A DNA stretch of 64,000 nucleotides, from contig NC_132977.1 of assembly GCF_047496725.1 (NCBI RefSeq), positions 9,585,501 to 9,649,500 on the forward strand, read 5' to 3'. A model generated the notes under the pieces. The model did no database searches, had not been told where the DNA came from, and saw only the letters and a program-made list of their open reading frames with translations. Shown here piece after piece: positions 14,062 through 29,000 of the stretch. The stretch is from Anoplolepis gracilipes. Lineage: Eukaryota > Arthropoda > Insecta > Hymenoptera > Formicidae. Position 1 is the stretch's first letter. Every line of letters begins with the position of its first letter. A program made the position numbers and the translations under genes.

Positions 14062-17000
14062 ATAATTAGGAAAAATTTTCAGTGGTTAGTTTTAATATAT
14101 ACGATAATATAACCGTTGTATAAAATTTAAGCCAGATAAGCGTGAGAAAGCTAACAGATGAGAAATAAATGAATAGAATTAAAGAGGATAATTTTAAAGA
14201 ATGTGGATTGCAATTAAAGTAATATTAAATATATCTAAATTTTTTTTGACATTTGATCGTAGAAGTGAACATATATGTGCTTCTCGTTAGATTTCTGTTA
14301 AAATCTATTTTTTTTTTTTTTTTTTTTTTTTTTTTGTCATCTGCTATAGATATAGGAAGCCGTATTGCATTCAGATCAAATTTTACGATCAAATGCAATG
14401 TCACATGTCAGCTTTGGAAGAGATTTCTCTTTTTTTCTCTCTTTCTTCGTTCCTCGATTTTGTGTGCGGGTTGGCCGAGGGTTGGTAGAGGGAAATTTAC
14501 AAGATCATATCCCTTTATGAGATTCTTCTCGTTCTTTTCATCGCGGCTCATAGTCGCTCTTTGAAGGAAGGAGAATCGCTTAATTGCACAGTGCCATCAC
14601 GAACTCCAGCTGAATAAAAGCTTTTCCTAGCCGTTTCGTCGAATAAGAATGAGCTGCGTAACGATATCGATTGCAACACTCGGTCGAGAATTTACAAAAA
14701 AGTAGAATTTTGTTTTACTGCACGCATTTAGCGTTATTAAGAGTTGTATGCAGTTTTGATTTGAGAGATGAAGAGAGAAAACACGAAAAGCATATTATTA
14801 ATAAAAACAAATCAAATTTATTATATCCTACATATTTGGCATATTTTCATGTATTACGCATCTATCTCGAAGAGTAAAATTATTTGCAATTCATGAAACA
14901 ATTTAGAGAAGTGTAAAGATGTTGCGATTACATGTTGCACGTTTGCATGTTGTGTAAACCAATCATATAAATTTCGTCACCCAGCTAGGATTAAGCAAGT
15001 TTCGCGAAACGCGATAAATTATAGACTAGTTTCTATATTATAGCGATTAAAGCTATAATATTTAAACACGAGGGAAATTTGGGTCACAGCGAATTGGATA
15101 TAGAATAATGAAACAAGAAAATTATTTAAAATTGCAGTTTCGTAAAAGAGAATTAAAAGTTTTGGGATTAAAAAATTATTACAGTCGCGCAACTATATGA
15201 AATATTGGATATGTAATAATTGCACGGATACGCTGTAAGCATGGTCGGAAAAGTCAAGAGAATGAAAAAAGCCAGGGTAAATTTTGATTTTTACTATTCC
15301 GGATTTTATTCAATAAATTGGCAAAAATTATAAAAATAATATGTAATATTAAAATATATTTATATAATTTTATGCAGAAAGATATTTTTGCTTTAATTAT
15401 ATTAATAAATCTCTAATTACCATATATCAATTATAATAATTTAAAAAAATAAAATCAATATAATAATAAAGTCGTTTTGAATTCAAATTAATATGTGAAA
15501 TTTTTAAAACAAATACTTTGAAAATATAATTGTTCCTATTTAATTTTTTAACAATTTTTAAATTTTTTAGTTTAATAAAAAAATGTAATAATAACAGAAT
15601 TCAATATTTTTAGCAATATAGACCTGGTTCGCGTTCACTTTTCGATATCTTTTATTTTCAAAAGAAATTTATTTGCTACGCAATTCCTAATCTATTACCG
15701 ATTTTATTTTGGATAAAGCTTAAATTAAAAAATATCTCAATTGACGAATATCAAAAAAGTTTTCTATTTATTTTAACATTTTTAATAGAAAATACCAGTT
15801 TTTGCCGGTTTTTTCCGGAAAATACTACTTTTTATCACTGGCATGGATTTTATTAAAAAAAAAAAAAAAAAAAAAAAAAGAAAAAGTGGAATTTTGTTAA
15901 TCCTGACAGTAAATGAACGAAAATTAAAACTTTTACTGTTGTGTTTTGAAATTTTGTTGGAAAAGAGAGGCAAGTATAAACTATTATTTGTTTTTCTCTC
16001 TCTCTTTCACTCTCTCAATATAAATATCTTTTATTCAAATATTCGTAAATTACTTACATTGTTAAAATTAATAAAGCATAACTTGAAATGTTTTTCAATA
16101 TTTTTCTCAAAAGTATTCGGTGGAAAAATTACATTTGTTACTATTTCGATCTGTTCGATATAGATATAACAAAGCAATTTTTTTTTAAATATTGCAGTTG
16201 TCATGATATAGACCAGCAATCTGAAAAAAAATTGTATCATCTATTTATTAGATCTCTTAAATATTTTTTAAATATTACGAATTTAGAAATGATATATACA
16301 TAAAAAATTAATAAATCTAAATAACTTTTAATATTATAAAAACTGCAAATATTATCGCCCGAAAATAAAGCATATTCTTGCTGTAGAATTGAGTTTTTAA
16401 AGCGATCATCAGAAAAGAAAGAAAAAAAAGAGAGAAAGACGAGCTCTCCAACTTTACGTAATACGTGAGGTGGGTTGAAACCGGCAGTAGTCGAAAGTAT
16501 GCCAGTTAAGACGTGCGATATTTGACAAAATTACCGAGACGATTTACCCTGATTTCCGGCGGTCTACCAAACGACGATACCTAGGTCGTGGTTGGCGCGG
16601 CGCATGGATCGTCCGATGTAAGCATTCGAAGCACGACCGAATTTCGACGTTGTGCAGCAAGGCCATATTAAAGCGCAAGTGCCGCTTCTATTCTAACGCT
16701 GTTCTCTTCACAGTGCCGTCATGTTTGGCCGCTATAAGCCGAAATAAGTCAAGAGGGAAAATCGAGAAGTTGTTTTAATTCTAGTAACATAGCTACTCTC
16801 TCTCTTTCTCTCTTCTCTCGTCTCTCTCGATTTAGCAACCCGCGGCGTTGCCTCGAAATTGAGGTCAACGAATAGTGCCGCTTTAAGATAGTATACATTG
16901 ATCGGTTGCAAATAATCAACGACCCTTTTTGAAAGCGTATAAAAACGGATTGGTATTTGGGAAGCTTCGTATGTGCGCTTCGTTTACCAGATTAAATTAC

Positions 17001-20000
17001 ATGAGCTATGTTTAGTGCATTCCTTCTAGGTTTAACAGTGTAAAACTAGTGTTTAGTGGATAAGCGAATTAATTTATAGGAAAACTTCAGAGAGCCTCGC
17101 GTTTTAAAAAAAAAAAGTTGTGAAAGGTTACTTAACAAAAAGAGATAACAATCGGAGATATAACAAATATTTACAATAATTAAAACGTTATCGTTTATTA
17201 TTATAATTTTTTTTCCTTCTTTTAAAAATTAAATCATGTATATTTTTTAAATATTAAAATCATTAATATGTCTACTGTTAATTTAAATCTCTTTTATCTT
17301 TGCAAAAAATTATGGAAAAAATATTTTAGTTTATTCGCACCTTAATTTTGTCCAAAATATATAATTAAGGAATTAATATGAAGAATTGATGTATGCTAAA
17401 GTTTTAATTTTTAATAATAATTACCTTAACGTACGAATACGTGTCAATTATGAGCGGAGTTTTTCACTCGACCGATAGAAAGACGAGGGATCATGCGGTA
17501 TAAGCCAATTTTGACAAAGGCAATACATCACGTAACGCACGACCCTTTTGTTAAACATCCTCCAGACCCTTCCTTTAATAAGCGTAATGTCTGAAGGATG
17601 ATACTTTTTTACCCTCAGTGTTAGACCTTTGACCGTTCTTTTCATTGAGAACAGTGAAGAATGAAGATTGTTACCATAGTCATTGAATCCACTGAAGAGT
17701 TCAGGTCTTGATAGCCAATAAAAGAAATGATTTTCTAACATATGTATAATTATAATGTATCATTATAATTATAATGATAAATTAATTAGAGCATTGGATA
17801 AACAATATTAAATCTCTTTGATATATTAAGAGCGAGATTATGTTTTAAGGTATTCATTCTTAAAGAAAAAGGTATAAATAGAATGTAAATAGAAAAAGAA
17901 ACAAATTTATTGTTTGAGAACAATTTTAATTTAACACAAATTTTAGGCGCGAAATTGTCATTCGAGTATGTTTGAAATTCATGTAATTTTATTGTATTAT
18001 CCATCTTGAGTATCGCACTTCATACAAGCACAAGTTTTTCGACCAGTTAATATCGCGAGCTTGTCGTGCTGCATATTTTCAAGTAATCGTTACAGCGTAG
18101 AGAATTAAGCTCGCTGAAATTGTAACAGTTTAGAACTCGACTTTGGCGAGAACCGCAGATGCTCGCACACGAGTAAATGCGCGCACTTAACGAAGACTAG
18201 GAGAGAGAAGAAGGAGAAGGATAAGGTGGGAGGCATTAATTATTTCTCTAGTAGCAAACTTCCCTGTTTGCGATCCCCTCGACTTCTTGCTTGCAATTCA
18301 CGTATACGCGTTTATACAACATACGTTGCACGCCGTTCCGTCGGGAAAAATAAAGAGAAAGTAACTATACGCGGGGGTAAATCACGGAGGCGGGAGAAAA
18401 GGATAGTAAACCCATTCTCATTTTCGCTAATGGTTAAGAAAAAAACGTTCAATTCTATATTATATCTACATAAATATTCTTTCGTCAATGCAAATACATC
18501 ATTGATTGAAAACAAAGATGCTTAAAACTTGTCGTTAACGCTGTAAGTTTAGTTAACAAGGAAATCTCTCAAACTTGAAAATTCTAATTTTAATGATTGA
18601 CACATGTAGGGTAAGCAAATAGATGAATTTAGAAATTTCCAGTCAATTTGCTGTTTAAAATGATTCCAAGGAAAACTATTTTTATAAAACGGTTTTTTAT
18701 TTTCTTGATATATCTCAAAAATTATTCAAGATATCAAAAAATATTTTATACAAAAGTTTTTTATAGTAAAATTACTTTTATTTAACGACATTAATAACAT
18801 TTTGAAAAATAATTTTTTAATTTCAATTTTTTTTCAAAACTTATTTTTTAAAATTTTATTAACGTAATTAGATAAAAGTGTTTTTATCATAAAACTTATG
18901 TATAAAACATTTTTTGAAATTTTGAATAATAATTTCGAGATATATCGAGAAAATAAAAGCAACTCGTTTTATATATGAAGAGTTTCATCCCTTATTGTTA
19001 GATTCGTTTTTTGCCAGCAATTGAAAATTTTTAAATTCATCTATTTGTCTCTTTTACATGTGTGTAAAATTTCATTAAAATCATAATTTTCTCTGTTTAT
19101 CTATGTATTTAATAAGATAATTTAGTTAATAAGATTATAAGAAATTAGAATCGCTAAAATAGATTTACTTAATTTAAACTATTGATATAAAAGAACTTTA
19201 ATGAGATGTAAACACGATAACATGTTTTTTTTTCAAAAGTAGATTGCACGATAGGCGTTATCTTGTTTTAAAATCTGAAAAATATTTCATAACCGCTTAT
19301 ACATATATACCGATATACATACATATATCAAGATTTCCATTTCATGTCAAGAAGTATTGAAATGGAAAATCAACATTTTGAGAGTTTCAGTAAAGAGATT
19401 CTCAAGAGATATCTTATCAAGAGATAGTTTGTATGCATTGAATACTTTAAGTTGTTTCTTTTATAATAAGATTAATATAATCTAGTAATATATTTGCGGA
19501 TTGTATAAACTTCGCGGATGTACAATTGTTTAAGAAATAGTTTAACGATAAATTTATTCTGAAATATGCAACTTTAGATTCTAGATATTCGTGTCAATTC
19601 AAAAAATTCTCGTTTTCTCCACGCGTTTTCCATAAAACCAATTTTATTAAAATTATATTAGAACTATAACTGATTTATCTAATAATAAAGTTTTGAATGT
19701 AAATTTAAATAAACATAATTGAAGAGGAATATTTGATAACTTTTGAAAGACAAAAACGTTAATAATAATTTTTCACAAATACTTTTAATAATCTAAATAT
19801 ATATTTGTAGAATGTAATTTATATTTTTAGAAAAATTTATTTAGAAATATAATTTATACAGTAAATGATCGATTCAATTTGGGAAAATTGTTACACTTGT
19901 TTGTTCTTAAAAAAAATGTTTATGTATGTATTTTCATGTTTTTGTCAAATAATTATTTATTGTTATTGTTATATAAAATAGGGAACATTTTCTGTCTCCT

Positions 20001-23000
20001 CCTATCCAAATATAACTTCACTTTCACATCTTTCGATGACACAGCAAGTGCAAAAGTTTAAATTACTCTCTCAAAGCGTGGACGAAATGTCTCGGCATCA
20101 AAACTTTAGTGTCATGAAAAGTTAGAAAACAAGTAAATATATAGAAGTTTGAAATTAAGCACGCAAATTGGGTACATTTTTCTTGCAAGAGAAAGCCGAA
20201 AAGTAACAAATGTAAATTTGCTGAAAATTATTTCAAACACTATATAGAATCATTAATTTTCGATTAATTAAAATAATAAATATATCATGTTTATGTACGT
20301 TTATATAATGCAACAATTAACATTGAAACTCAAAATTAATTATATATTTAATCACATTATCTGTTTCATCACACTACATTAATGAGATACATGTATACGA
20401 TATTTATATTATATAATTTATTCAAACTTGAATATGTAACATTATATACACATAATATACAAATTTTAAATTTACTAAATGAAATAATGAATAATTTTGC
20501 ACGAAACAGATTCAAATACATGTCGTAACTATTCAATGATTATAAAAATTTAAACAAAAAATACCTCAATAAGAGGTGAGAAGCAATTTTGCGAGGAAGA
20601 TTAGCTAATTTAATGAACGTCAAGTTGAATTGCGACAAAAATCTCAAATATGGCTTGATGCTATTTCAAACAAAGTACAGTTGGAATTTCCTGAATGAGA
20701 GTATAAATTTCATTTCGCTTTCATTATTATAAGTAACAAATCTACGGGTAGCATGATAAATCTTGATGAGATATAATAGCACCATTGATAACTTACAATT
20801 GGGAGCCCCTTCGCCGATTACGTCTTTCCTCGTCGGGTACAAGAACGGGCTGGGGCACTGCAGGCGGTGCCACTGCAGGTGCGGTTGACGAGTCTAGCTT
20901 AATCATCTTCTCGTCGTCGGCTGCGACCTCGTAGGGCATCACCGGCTTTACAGCGCGGAAGGAAGACCTGCGCGTTACGGGTCGTTCTTCAGGTTCTCGA
21001 GCGCCTGCGAGGAAGCAGATGATTAAAGACGTTTTCAGGTCAACTACATTATACTTGAAATATCTAATGCGACTTTGCGTTATAACGCGAATATATCGGC
21101 TTGAATAAATCGCTAGTAGATGGTAAAATTAAAAAAAAAAAAAAAAAAAAGAAAATAATATATGAATTTAATAAAATTAAATTAAATGGTAGGAATTATT
21201 AGATTATATATATATTTTCAAATTATTTCTTAAATATTGTCATCATTTTTATATATCAAAAAAGTAAGAAAAATTATTAATTTTTATGAATATAAATGCC
21301 TCGATAAAATGTCATATATGTATGTACATACTTTTTTAAAAAAACTTTTTTTTATAAAAGTAGTTTTACTAATTATTGTTATCAACAAATGTAATTGTGT
21401 GTATATCGTGTATTTTTAGTCTATATAATTATTTTTATTTGAAGACATGAATTTTACGTATTTATTTTATGTGCACAGTATTTTATTTATTTTATTTGAA
21501 AAATATACATGCGAGAAAAAGTCAAACTGACATTGAAATATTGAAATACTTATTTGATTCGATAACATACAGACCCTAAAAAAATTAAATATAATGCATT
21601 TCAAAGAAATAAAATAGTCATAGTGTTTCCATATTGAAGTGCAACGCTATTCAAAGTGTCAATGTTATTTTTCTCTATAACACAGAGAGAATTCAGCTAT
21701 TGGCTTCTGGAGAAACCAACATAGGTCACATTATGTAAAGAATACATTTTTGCTTGATTGCTGATATCACAGTTAAAATAATATTTGTGTTTTAACTCTG
21801 AGAGTTAAGGAAAAAGGAGAAATAAAAACTAAACAATTTTTAAATTAAACAATGAATTTAATCTTTCGATTGGAAGAGCAGATAATCAAATCTTATTCTT
21901 TGTCGTTTTAACTTTTTATTTTATTTCATCTTATTTGAAACACATTTTTAAGAAACTTTAATACGGATTATCAAATTTTTTAATATTAAACATTAAAAAT
22001 ATACAACAAGAACTTGTTAATTAAATTTTTATTCAAAAACACTGAAAAATGATTGTTTTCTTTTTAGGACCTATACTGCTGCACACATCCTGCGCTTTTA
22101 AATTGTCACGACAATATATTTTCTTGTGCCACCATCGTGTTTCTCGGAAAGGAAATTTCTCACATGGTTTTCTGATCAACATGCAGAGCTCGGGTCTACT
22201 GGTCAAGGTTTGTTTCATCTTTTTATTTAATATTGACTCGTGCGCTTGACTGCAGACGCGTGGAAAACCGCGTCACATCGGGCTGAGTATCGCATATTGA
22301 AAGTATAAAACATCGAACTCGGTAGATTTAAAAAATATTCGAAGATCGATCGACGCGTACGTTTATGAGTACAGATGGCTTTAAAAATCGCGTTACGTTC
22401 GTACGCCACTTCGTGACGCATCGGAAATAGTTTTCACAGGAAGTTCACTGCAAGTTGAGTTTGATTCTATATATATGCACGACCTTTTGACGCGGGAAAC
22501 GAGGAAGAGAGAGAGAGAGAGAGATAGCGGCGGGGGGGGGGGAGAGAAAAAGGTTGAATTTCCATGTTGAGTTGGTTGGCGCTTCCGATCACGCAGACTG
22601 GCAATATGCACGCGGAGTATTAAAGTTACACAGTCATCTCAGGATCCGCGACACACACGTTCCCAACAGACGCGATTGAATTGAATGCATGAAAATGGAT
22701 ATTCTGTAACTAGTTTTGCGCAGACGCTATTTAAAGCTGTTTCCTACGGGAAATTTTAATATTATTCTCGACAAGCACCGACACTACATATTACACAGTT
22801 GCCAACAATTTGATAACGTGAAATTTTCATAAAGGAATTTTACCTCAAAATTATGTAACTATATAATATGTACATATTTTATATTATGAATTCTCGGGAT
22901 ACGAGTAGTTGGCGAGTAGGGATCGCGTAGTTAATTGGAAATCATGGCTTCAAACCACTATGCACTACAAGGATTTCCATCGTTGTTGCACATTGACATT

Positions 23001-26000
23001 TTTCGCGGCAGAAAAGACCGAGACCGCACATGGGTATATTCGAAATATGCTTAGCAAAAATTGGCTTATTCGTTTCTTTCAAAGTTGCTTACCTCTTTGA
23101 GGGTGAAAATGTCAGATAAAACGCATTCGCGTAATGGAGAGAATTATATTTGCAGCGAAACAGAGGAAGCTACGGATACAAAAGGAACAATGCGAACGAG
23201 CAATCGCCGCTGCTACTCTATTAGATTATCCTTTTTGGTTGTCTTTGCCGCCCGTAGGGTCTCTTAGAGCGCAACCATTTCTAACTTGTCGAGAATACCG
23301 TTTGCGATAACTCGTAAACGTGCAATATGGCGAGAAATCGCAGCACGTATTGTGTTAGTTCACGAAGGGAGCGAGGTAGAAGTTGGAAATTTCGGCATCT
23401 TTGTCAGGATCGAAGAGGTTGCCAAAGTTTCCTTCGGCAATAGCCTGAGAGGTCAGAGAAGATAACGCCTTAGCAAGAGAAATTATGCGTACGCGTACGG
23501 GATACAGTAAACAGCTATTGATAAACTATCCGATGTTTCAAAGTAACTTTTTGACGGATGAGCTATGCAAACTATTATTATGCAAAATAATATAGCTCAT
23601 GAGTTATCCGATATTTCAAGCATAAAATTAAAATAAGAGATAAACGGGAAAATATTAATTTCAGCACGCGCATTGTGTTTTACATACAGATGAATTATTA
23701 AATACGATATTCTTTTCCAGAAAACACGGAAATCATCATATTCGCTCGTATTGTAATTAAATTTACACGTTTACTCCGTGCACATATGTATGTATATATT
23801 TTATATAAAACTATTTTATCAAGAAACATGACGATAATTGTTTTTATATTTTATTTTATTCTTTTTAATTTTTTTATTAATTTCATTTTAGTCCTTTTCG
23901 TACTTTTTGCTGGAATACATCGCGCATAATTATTAATATTTAAATATAATTGAGAAAAGAAATTGAAAGAATGATACATTGTCAGATTAAATTAATTATT
24001 AATACGAGCGAGCCGAGAGAGAATAATTTTTTTATCTGTGGCAATAAATATTTTTTAACGCACCCTGTGCCGAGATGGAGGCTCTTTGCTGGGCAGCGGC
24101 AATGGCCATCGCGTTGAGGCCGCTGCTTCCGGGCGCGGCGTAAACGTCATAGGCAGACGCTCGTCTCGGCAACTGGACCGGAAGTCCTAGGCCAGTGTCA
24201 GGATGCGTCGGTTGCGCGCCACCGCCAGCCATCGCGGCCGCCGTCTTAATTTCGTCGTCGTACGATCTTTGTCTGGTCACTCGAGATTTACGGCGAACCG
24301 TACCTCCTCCGCGACGAGCGCGTCGCCGACGTTCTTCCTCGTCGTCCAGATCGACCCCTTCCTGCTCCATTGCTTTATCGATAAAATTAACAAATGTTAT
24401 ATATGCAAGCAATTAAAACAAACATTTTTTAATTTATTTCAACTTTGAATCATATCTTTTACTTGAATATGCTAGAACGAATGAAGATTTATTTTCGGTA
24501 AAGAACGGAAAATGATAATTGAGATTGCAAAAATATTTAGTCATTTTTTTTATTATTTATCAATACATTTTTTATAACTCCGGCTATCATTACAAGCTTC
24601 AAATTAGTTTGTATTAATTACTTTTCAAGCGCTATAAACGACTAAAGGTTTAATTTTAAAGTCATGCCCGTAAAAATAATTTGTTATTAAATTCTTAATC
24701 TGTCAAAAATTGTCAAATTAAAAAACGGCAAGTCAAAGATTTAATAATACATTATTATATATTATTATAATAATATCCTACGTCAAATATAAATTTTATT
24801 TTTCTCTATTTTAAGAAAGCAAAGTTAAATTGTTTCTCTACAGAGATTTTTTTTTTTATTATGTTCTCAATACACGGTCATTGTGCGAAATGTGACATCT
24901 GTGTTGCGGTATGTGGAGAAGTAACAGATATCTCATATGAACGAGTAAAACGATAAGAAATTCTTACCGCCTGTCTGAGCTGGCACGACGACCCTCTGAG
25001 GGCTGGTCGCTCTCCCTCTGTCGGAGGCCTGATGGCGATCCGGCGAGCCACCCCTCGACTTGCTCTTCCGGTCCAGGTCACGCTCCCATCTGAGCTCCTC
25101 CCTCTGGCGCTCCCCTGCAACCTTTCGAAACTACAACATTACGACACCAGAGATTAGGGCTTGATGCGGGAAACGTTACCACATGTAGGGCAGGGAGAGA
25201 GTCACAGCGTCCCCAACAACACGGCAAGGGAAGGCGGGCGAGGAATGCAAGTACAAGATTAAGTAGCACAAATCGACACCTAGAAGCTGACGGGTTTAGA
25301 TCAATGCACAAACATTAGCTCTAGAATTTTATGATTGTTCAGATGATTGAATGAAGCTTCGCGGACTGTGTTAAAAGAGTCGTCGATACGCAACGAGTTA
25401 CTAAATACTATTTATGAAAGCTGAAAAGCTTCACTTTGCTCTATCTATAAATCAATCTGTTTTTACTTTATTTGAAATTAAATCAAGATTCGTTTTATCA
25501 ATGTTATCGACAAGTTATCCGAGAAGATTGAAAAAGTGCTGAATGATAAAATTAAAGACGAAATTGCTCGATGTTCAAGTTTCTAATTGTCTTTAGAATC
25601 GTGTATTATTTGTGACGACAGATTATCTCTACAAATGAAACAAGCGATTGTATGGCATACTTTATCGTGACGTGGATCGATTGTACGAAGCTAAAATAAA
25701 CCTCGTGCCATCTGCAAACTGCAACAAAGCCTTTTCGCTCGACAATTCCGAAGCTGGTAAACTGCTCTCTTTGAAAATTAATAGTGTCCCCTCCACAACG
25801 CTTGCGGGTAACAAGAGGAGGAAACAACGAGAGAGAGAGAGAGAGAGTTGCAATAATAATGAAATAGCCACGTCCGAAAATTAACTTCATCCGGGTTTCG
25901 TCACGTCATTCTGTCGCGTGGCGTAATTACAAGTCGGCAACAATTAAAGCGGGAGGGACGAGATGAGAACGCGTACGCTCGCCAGCGACTAAGTTCGAGA

Positions 26001-29000
26001 GTGTTTAAGCATTAAGAGGTCCATTAAGGTTCGAGATCCGTAGGAGGGGTCACAGACGAGAGGCACGTCTTCCTCGCGTACTAGTCCTCGTGTTATTTAC
26101 TACCTACCGGGTGGATATGTCAGCGGCTCGATCTCGCTCTTACGAGCATCTGTCACGCGCATAAATATTCACGCGGTGATGCAATGCGCGAGCGTGCGAC
26201 GGGAAAATATTATTTTAACACGACGATAAAAAGATGCTGGCTCCTCTCCATCGCGATAATCTTTCGTGGACGAAAATCACGTTACAATACGGCCATTCGA
26301 CAACGTGTAAACTGGGTCGTCGTGTACGATGTGATGTAACACGCATGCCACATATGTATGTACCATATATCGAATACTTTCGAAGCGTGAGACGTGCGCG
26401 AGATGCATCGGATACTATGCATCACTTAGGATGCTCAGTCAGTGGTAAATTACCCAATAGGCGTAGGCTAACAAGTATGTCTAAGCGCATGTAGGTAGCT
26501 CGGAAAACTAGTGCCATTATATAGGGCATCTTGAAGGCGTAAATGCAAATGCCAAATGCAATTTTAAAACGTGGATGCGTTCGTGTTTATAGTCGTTGAA
26601 TATTGAAAAATCCTACAGTAACTAGGTCGAAGTTATTAAACGTAAAAAAGTTTTATCTCCGAGGCACATTAGCATTTACGTAAAGAATATTTTTAAATTA
26701 TTTTAAAATATTAATTAAATTGTAGCAATGATATATGAATTTAAGATAAAATAATTTATAAATAATAATCAATAGATTTATCATAAAAGGGTAAAATCTC
26801 TTTTCGATCGAAAATGAATATCGAAATTATAAACGCAAACATATAAATGACATTTAGAATTTGCACAATAATTAGATTAAATTCTGGATCCGGATTTTAA
26901 TTTCAAAATAATTTTGGCGTTTCTTTGTACTTTTGGTAATTATTTTTGCGTCATCCCTTGAATGTCGCGATTACATTCCCGCAATTTCACCGACGCGACA
27001 CTGCAATTATTCTCATACATCCATCATGCGGCCGCTTTAGCACGCGAGAAAACCGGCGAGGCAACCGTGCGAATAGCATCGAAGTGGATTGAATCTCGAA
27101 ATGGAAAAAGCATCAACGACAATTATCGCGAGGAAGATAAACGCACCACCTCGTTCGCACACCTCAGTAAATGAGGCGTATCGCAGCAGGCTGATGCGTG
27201 TGAGAGCGAGTAATAAACTTCAATATTAGCGTTCGTTCCATCGTAAATACGAGACATCACCTCTCGGGTTTGCATACGCCTACGCAAGCGTAAATACTCA
27301 TAGGATGTATTTCATGACGTTACGACATTTCTGACAAAGCCGAGTTACGATCTCGAATCTGTCATTTCGTATCGAACGTCAAATTTGTTTTCGAATGAAC
27401 GGCACTGGAAATATTACACGTTGCTTGTCGAAAGAAATTAAACGTTATTTCGTAGGCATTGCATAAAAAATTTAATAAACTAGTTAACATTTCGAATAAA
27501 TTGGAGGTGGAAAGATAATACAGATTGATTATTAGTGAAAATATTTCTCAGTTTGTTTTACTGCCGAGAAAGAATTATTTTAAAAATATAACAACCAGTT
27601 ACAAAAAAAAGAAGAGAAAAAAACCCTACGTGTTGTTTCTCTATTGAATTTCGAAAATATTGTATATTACAATGGATAAATTTATTAAACAAAAAAATGA
27701 AAGCCAAAATATGCAAAAAAAAATTGAAACATGGATTTTATTGTAAACGCGCAAGAATCGCGATCTTTTATAATAGCTACAAACTTTTAATTTTTCCGCG
27801 TAATGAGCAATTTCATTTGATATATCTCGTAAAATTTTTCAACCTTGTCATTTTTATGATCTTATTTCCTGCCGATGTGCAGAAGCACGCCCTCGTTTCA
27901 ATTTTACTCAATTTTCTTTCATTTCCGTCTGCGCAAGCGCGGATCCGATTATTCTGCCAAGTGATAAAAACGGTTGTCGATAAATTTTACCGGTATACCA
28001 CGAAGTTGTCGGTTCGCAACAACGTAAGTTTCAGCCTTAGAGCTGCATGACAGTCAATAACTGAAGTTCCGATAAATTCAAGGATAGCAACTTATGTAAA
28101 TGTCACATCAAGCGGAACGCGAAATATAGGAAACACGTAACGTAACATAAGATATACCAGAAATTTTGTTAAACAAAATGTATAGAAATTGACAGCGTTA
28201 TTTTATGTTTACAATTTTCTACAGCTTTATATAATATGTATTTATATAATCGCGATCATTTTTTTTTTTTTTTTTTTTTTTTATTATACAAATTTAAAGA
28301 CAAAATAATAATGGTTTTTCAGGCTGTCATTTTAAGGAAGTAAAACGCATATTTATTACGATGCATTTCCATCCGAGTTTCATGACATTCGTATTTACTA
28401 TCACCACACCGTAATTACATGCCCGATAATATCGGGTCACGAGAAGTCTGGTTGCACACACGTGTATTCGTTCCCGACGCGTGCATGTTTGCGGGCACTC
28501 AGTTTGCGGGACAAGTGCACTGCGGGATCTGCGCGCAATGAGATCTCGTCGAGAGTAGTCGAACTCAGCATTGAGTCTGACATCGACGGAAGCGAGCGCG
28601 CCTCGTTAAAGTCGCACATGATGAGAACGATCGTCAATTTGATCGTCTGAATAATTTATGATTCGCAAATTACGATATATCTTAGCATAAAAGATATGCT
28701 AAAAATAAATTTTGCGTTTGTTATGCAATTTTAGAGCAACTATATATTCCATATATTTTATAGGAAAAATATTCTTACAAATTTTTTAACATTTATCAAA
28801 ATAGTATAATATTTATTTTTTCCTTTGTTAAGTATATTTTTTTATTTTTTTTTTTTTTTAAATCGAGATTGAAATATTATAATGAAGTTCGAGCTATTGC
28901 GTAATCAATGATGTTTTGAAAATCTGAAGAAAAGCAAAATTGAGAAAGAGTTATTCTCTATAGAAATCGAGTCGAACGTCACAGTTGGAATTAAATAATT

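Larger units (their letters stand above)
8976..20796 (-). other. Rim intron (about 11.8 kb)
   Basis: This is a long intron with no exon recognised. The flanking exons already join in phase. It contains T and A runs, the compound GA/GT microsatellite (13987-14058), the long foldback at 18577-19093, and a CpG-richer patch at about 16440-16870. Cassette exons encoding alternative linkers are possible, but none could be supported. Confidence 0.55.

Noticed and set aside
16712..16750. Plus-strand acceptor-like ttctcttcacag followed by a short ATG frame
   Set aside because: The frame stops after eight codons and nothing else supports a plus-strand gene.
25682..25800. Possible Rim exon after a long CT tract (minus strand, acceptor cccgcaag)
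   Set aside because: The pyrimidine tract is just the GA microsatellite, the acceptor is AAG, and no good donor gives the needed phase.
27020..27030. 10-nt microexon candidate (ttgcag|TGTCGCGTCG|gtgaaa), phase 0 to 1
   Set aside because: It is too short to support without transcript data; similar chance candidates exist elsewhere.
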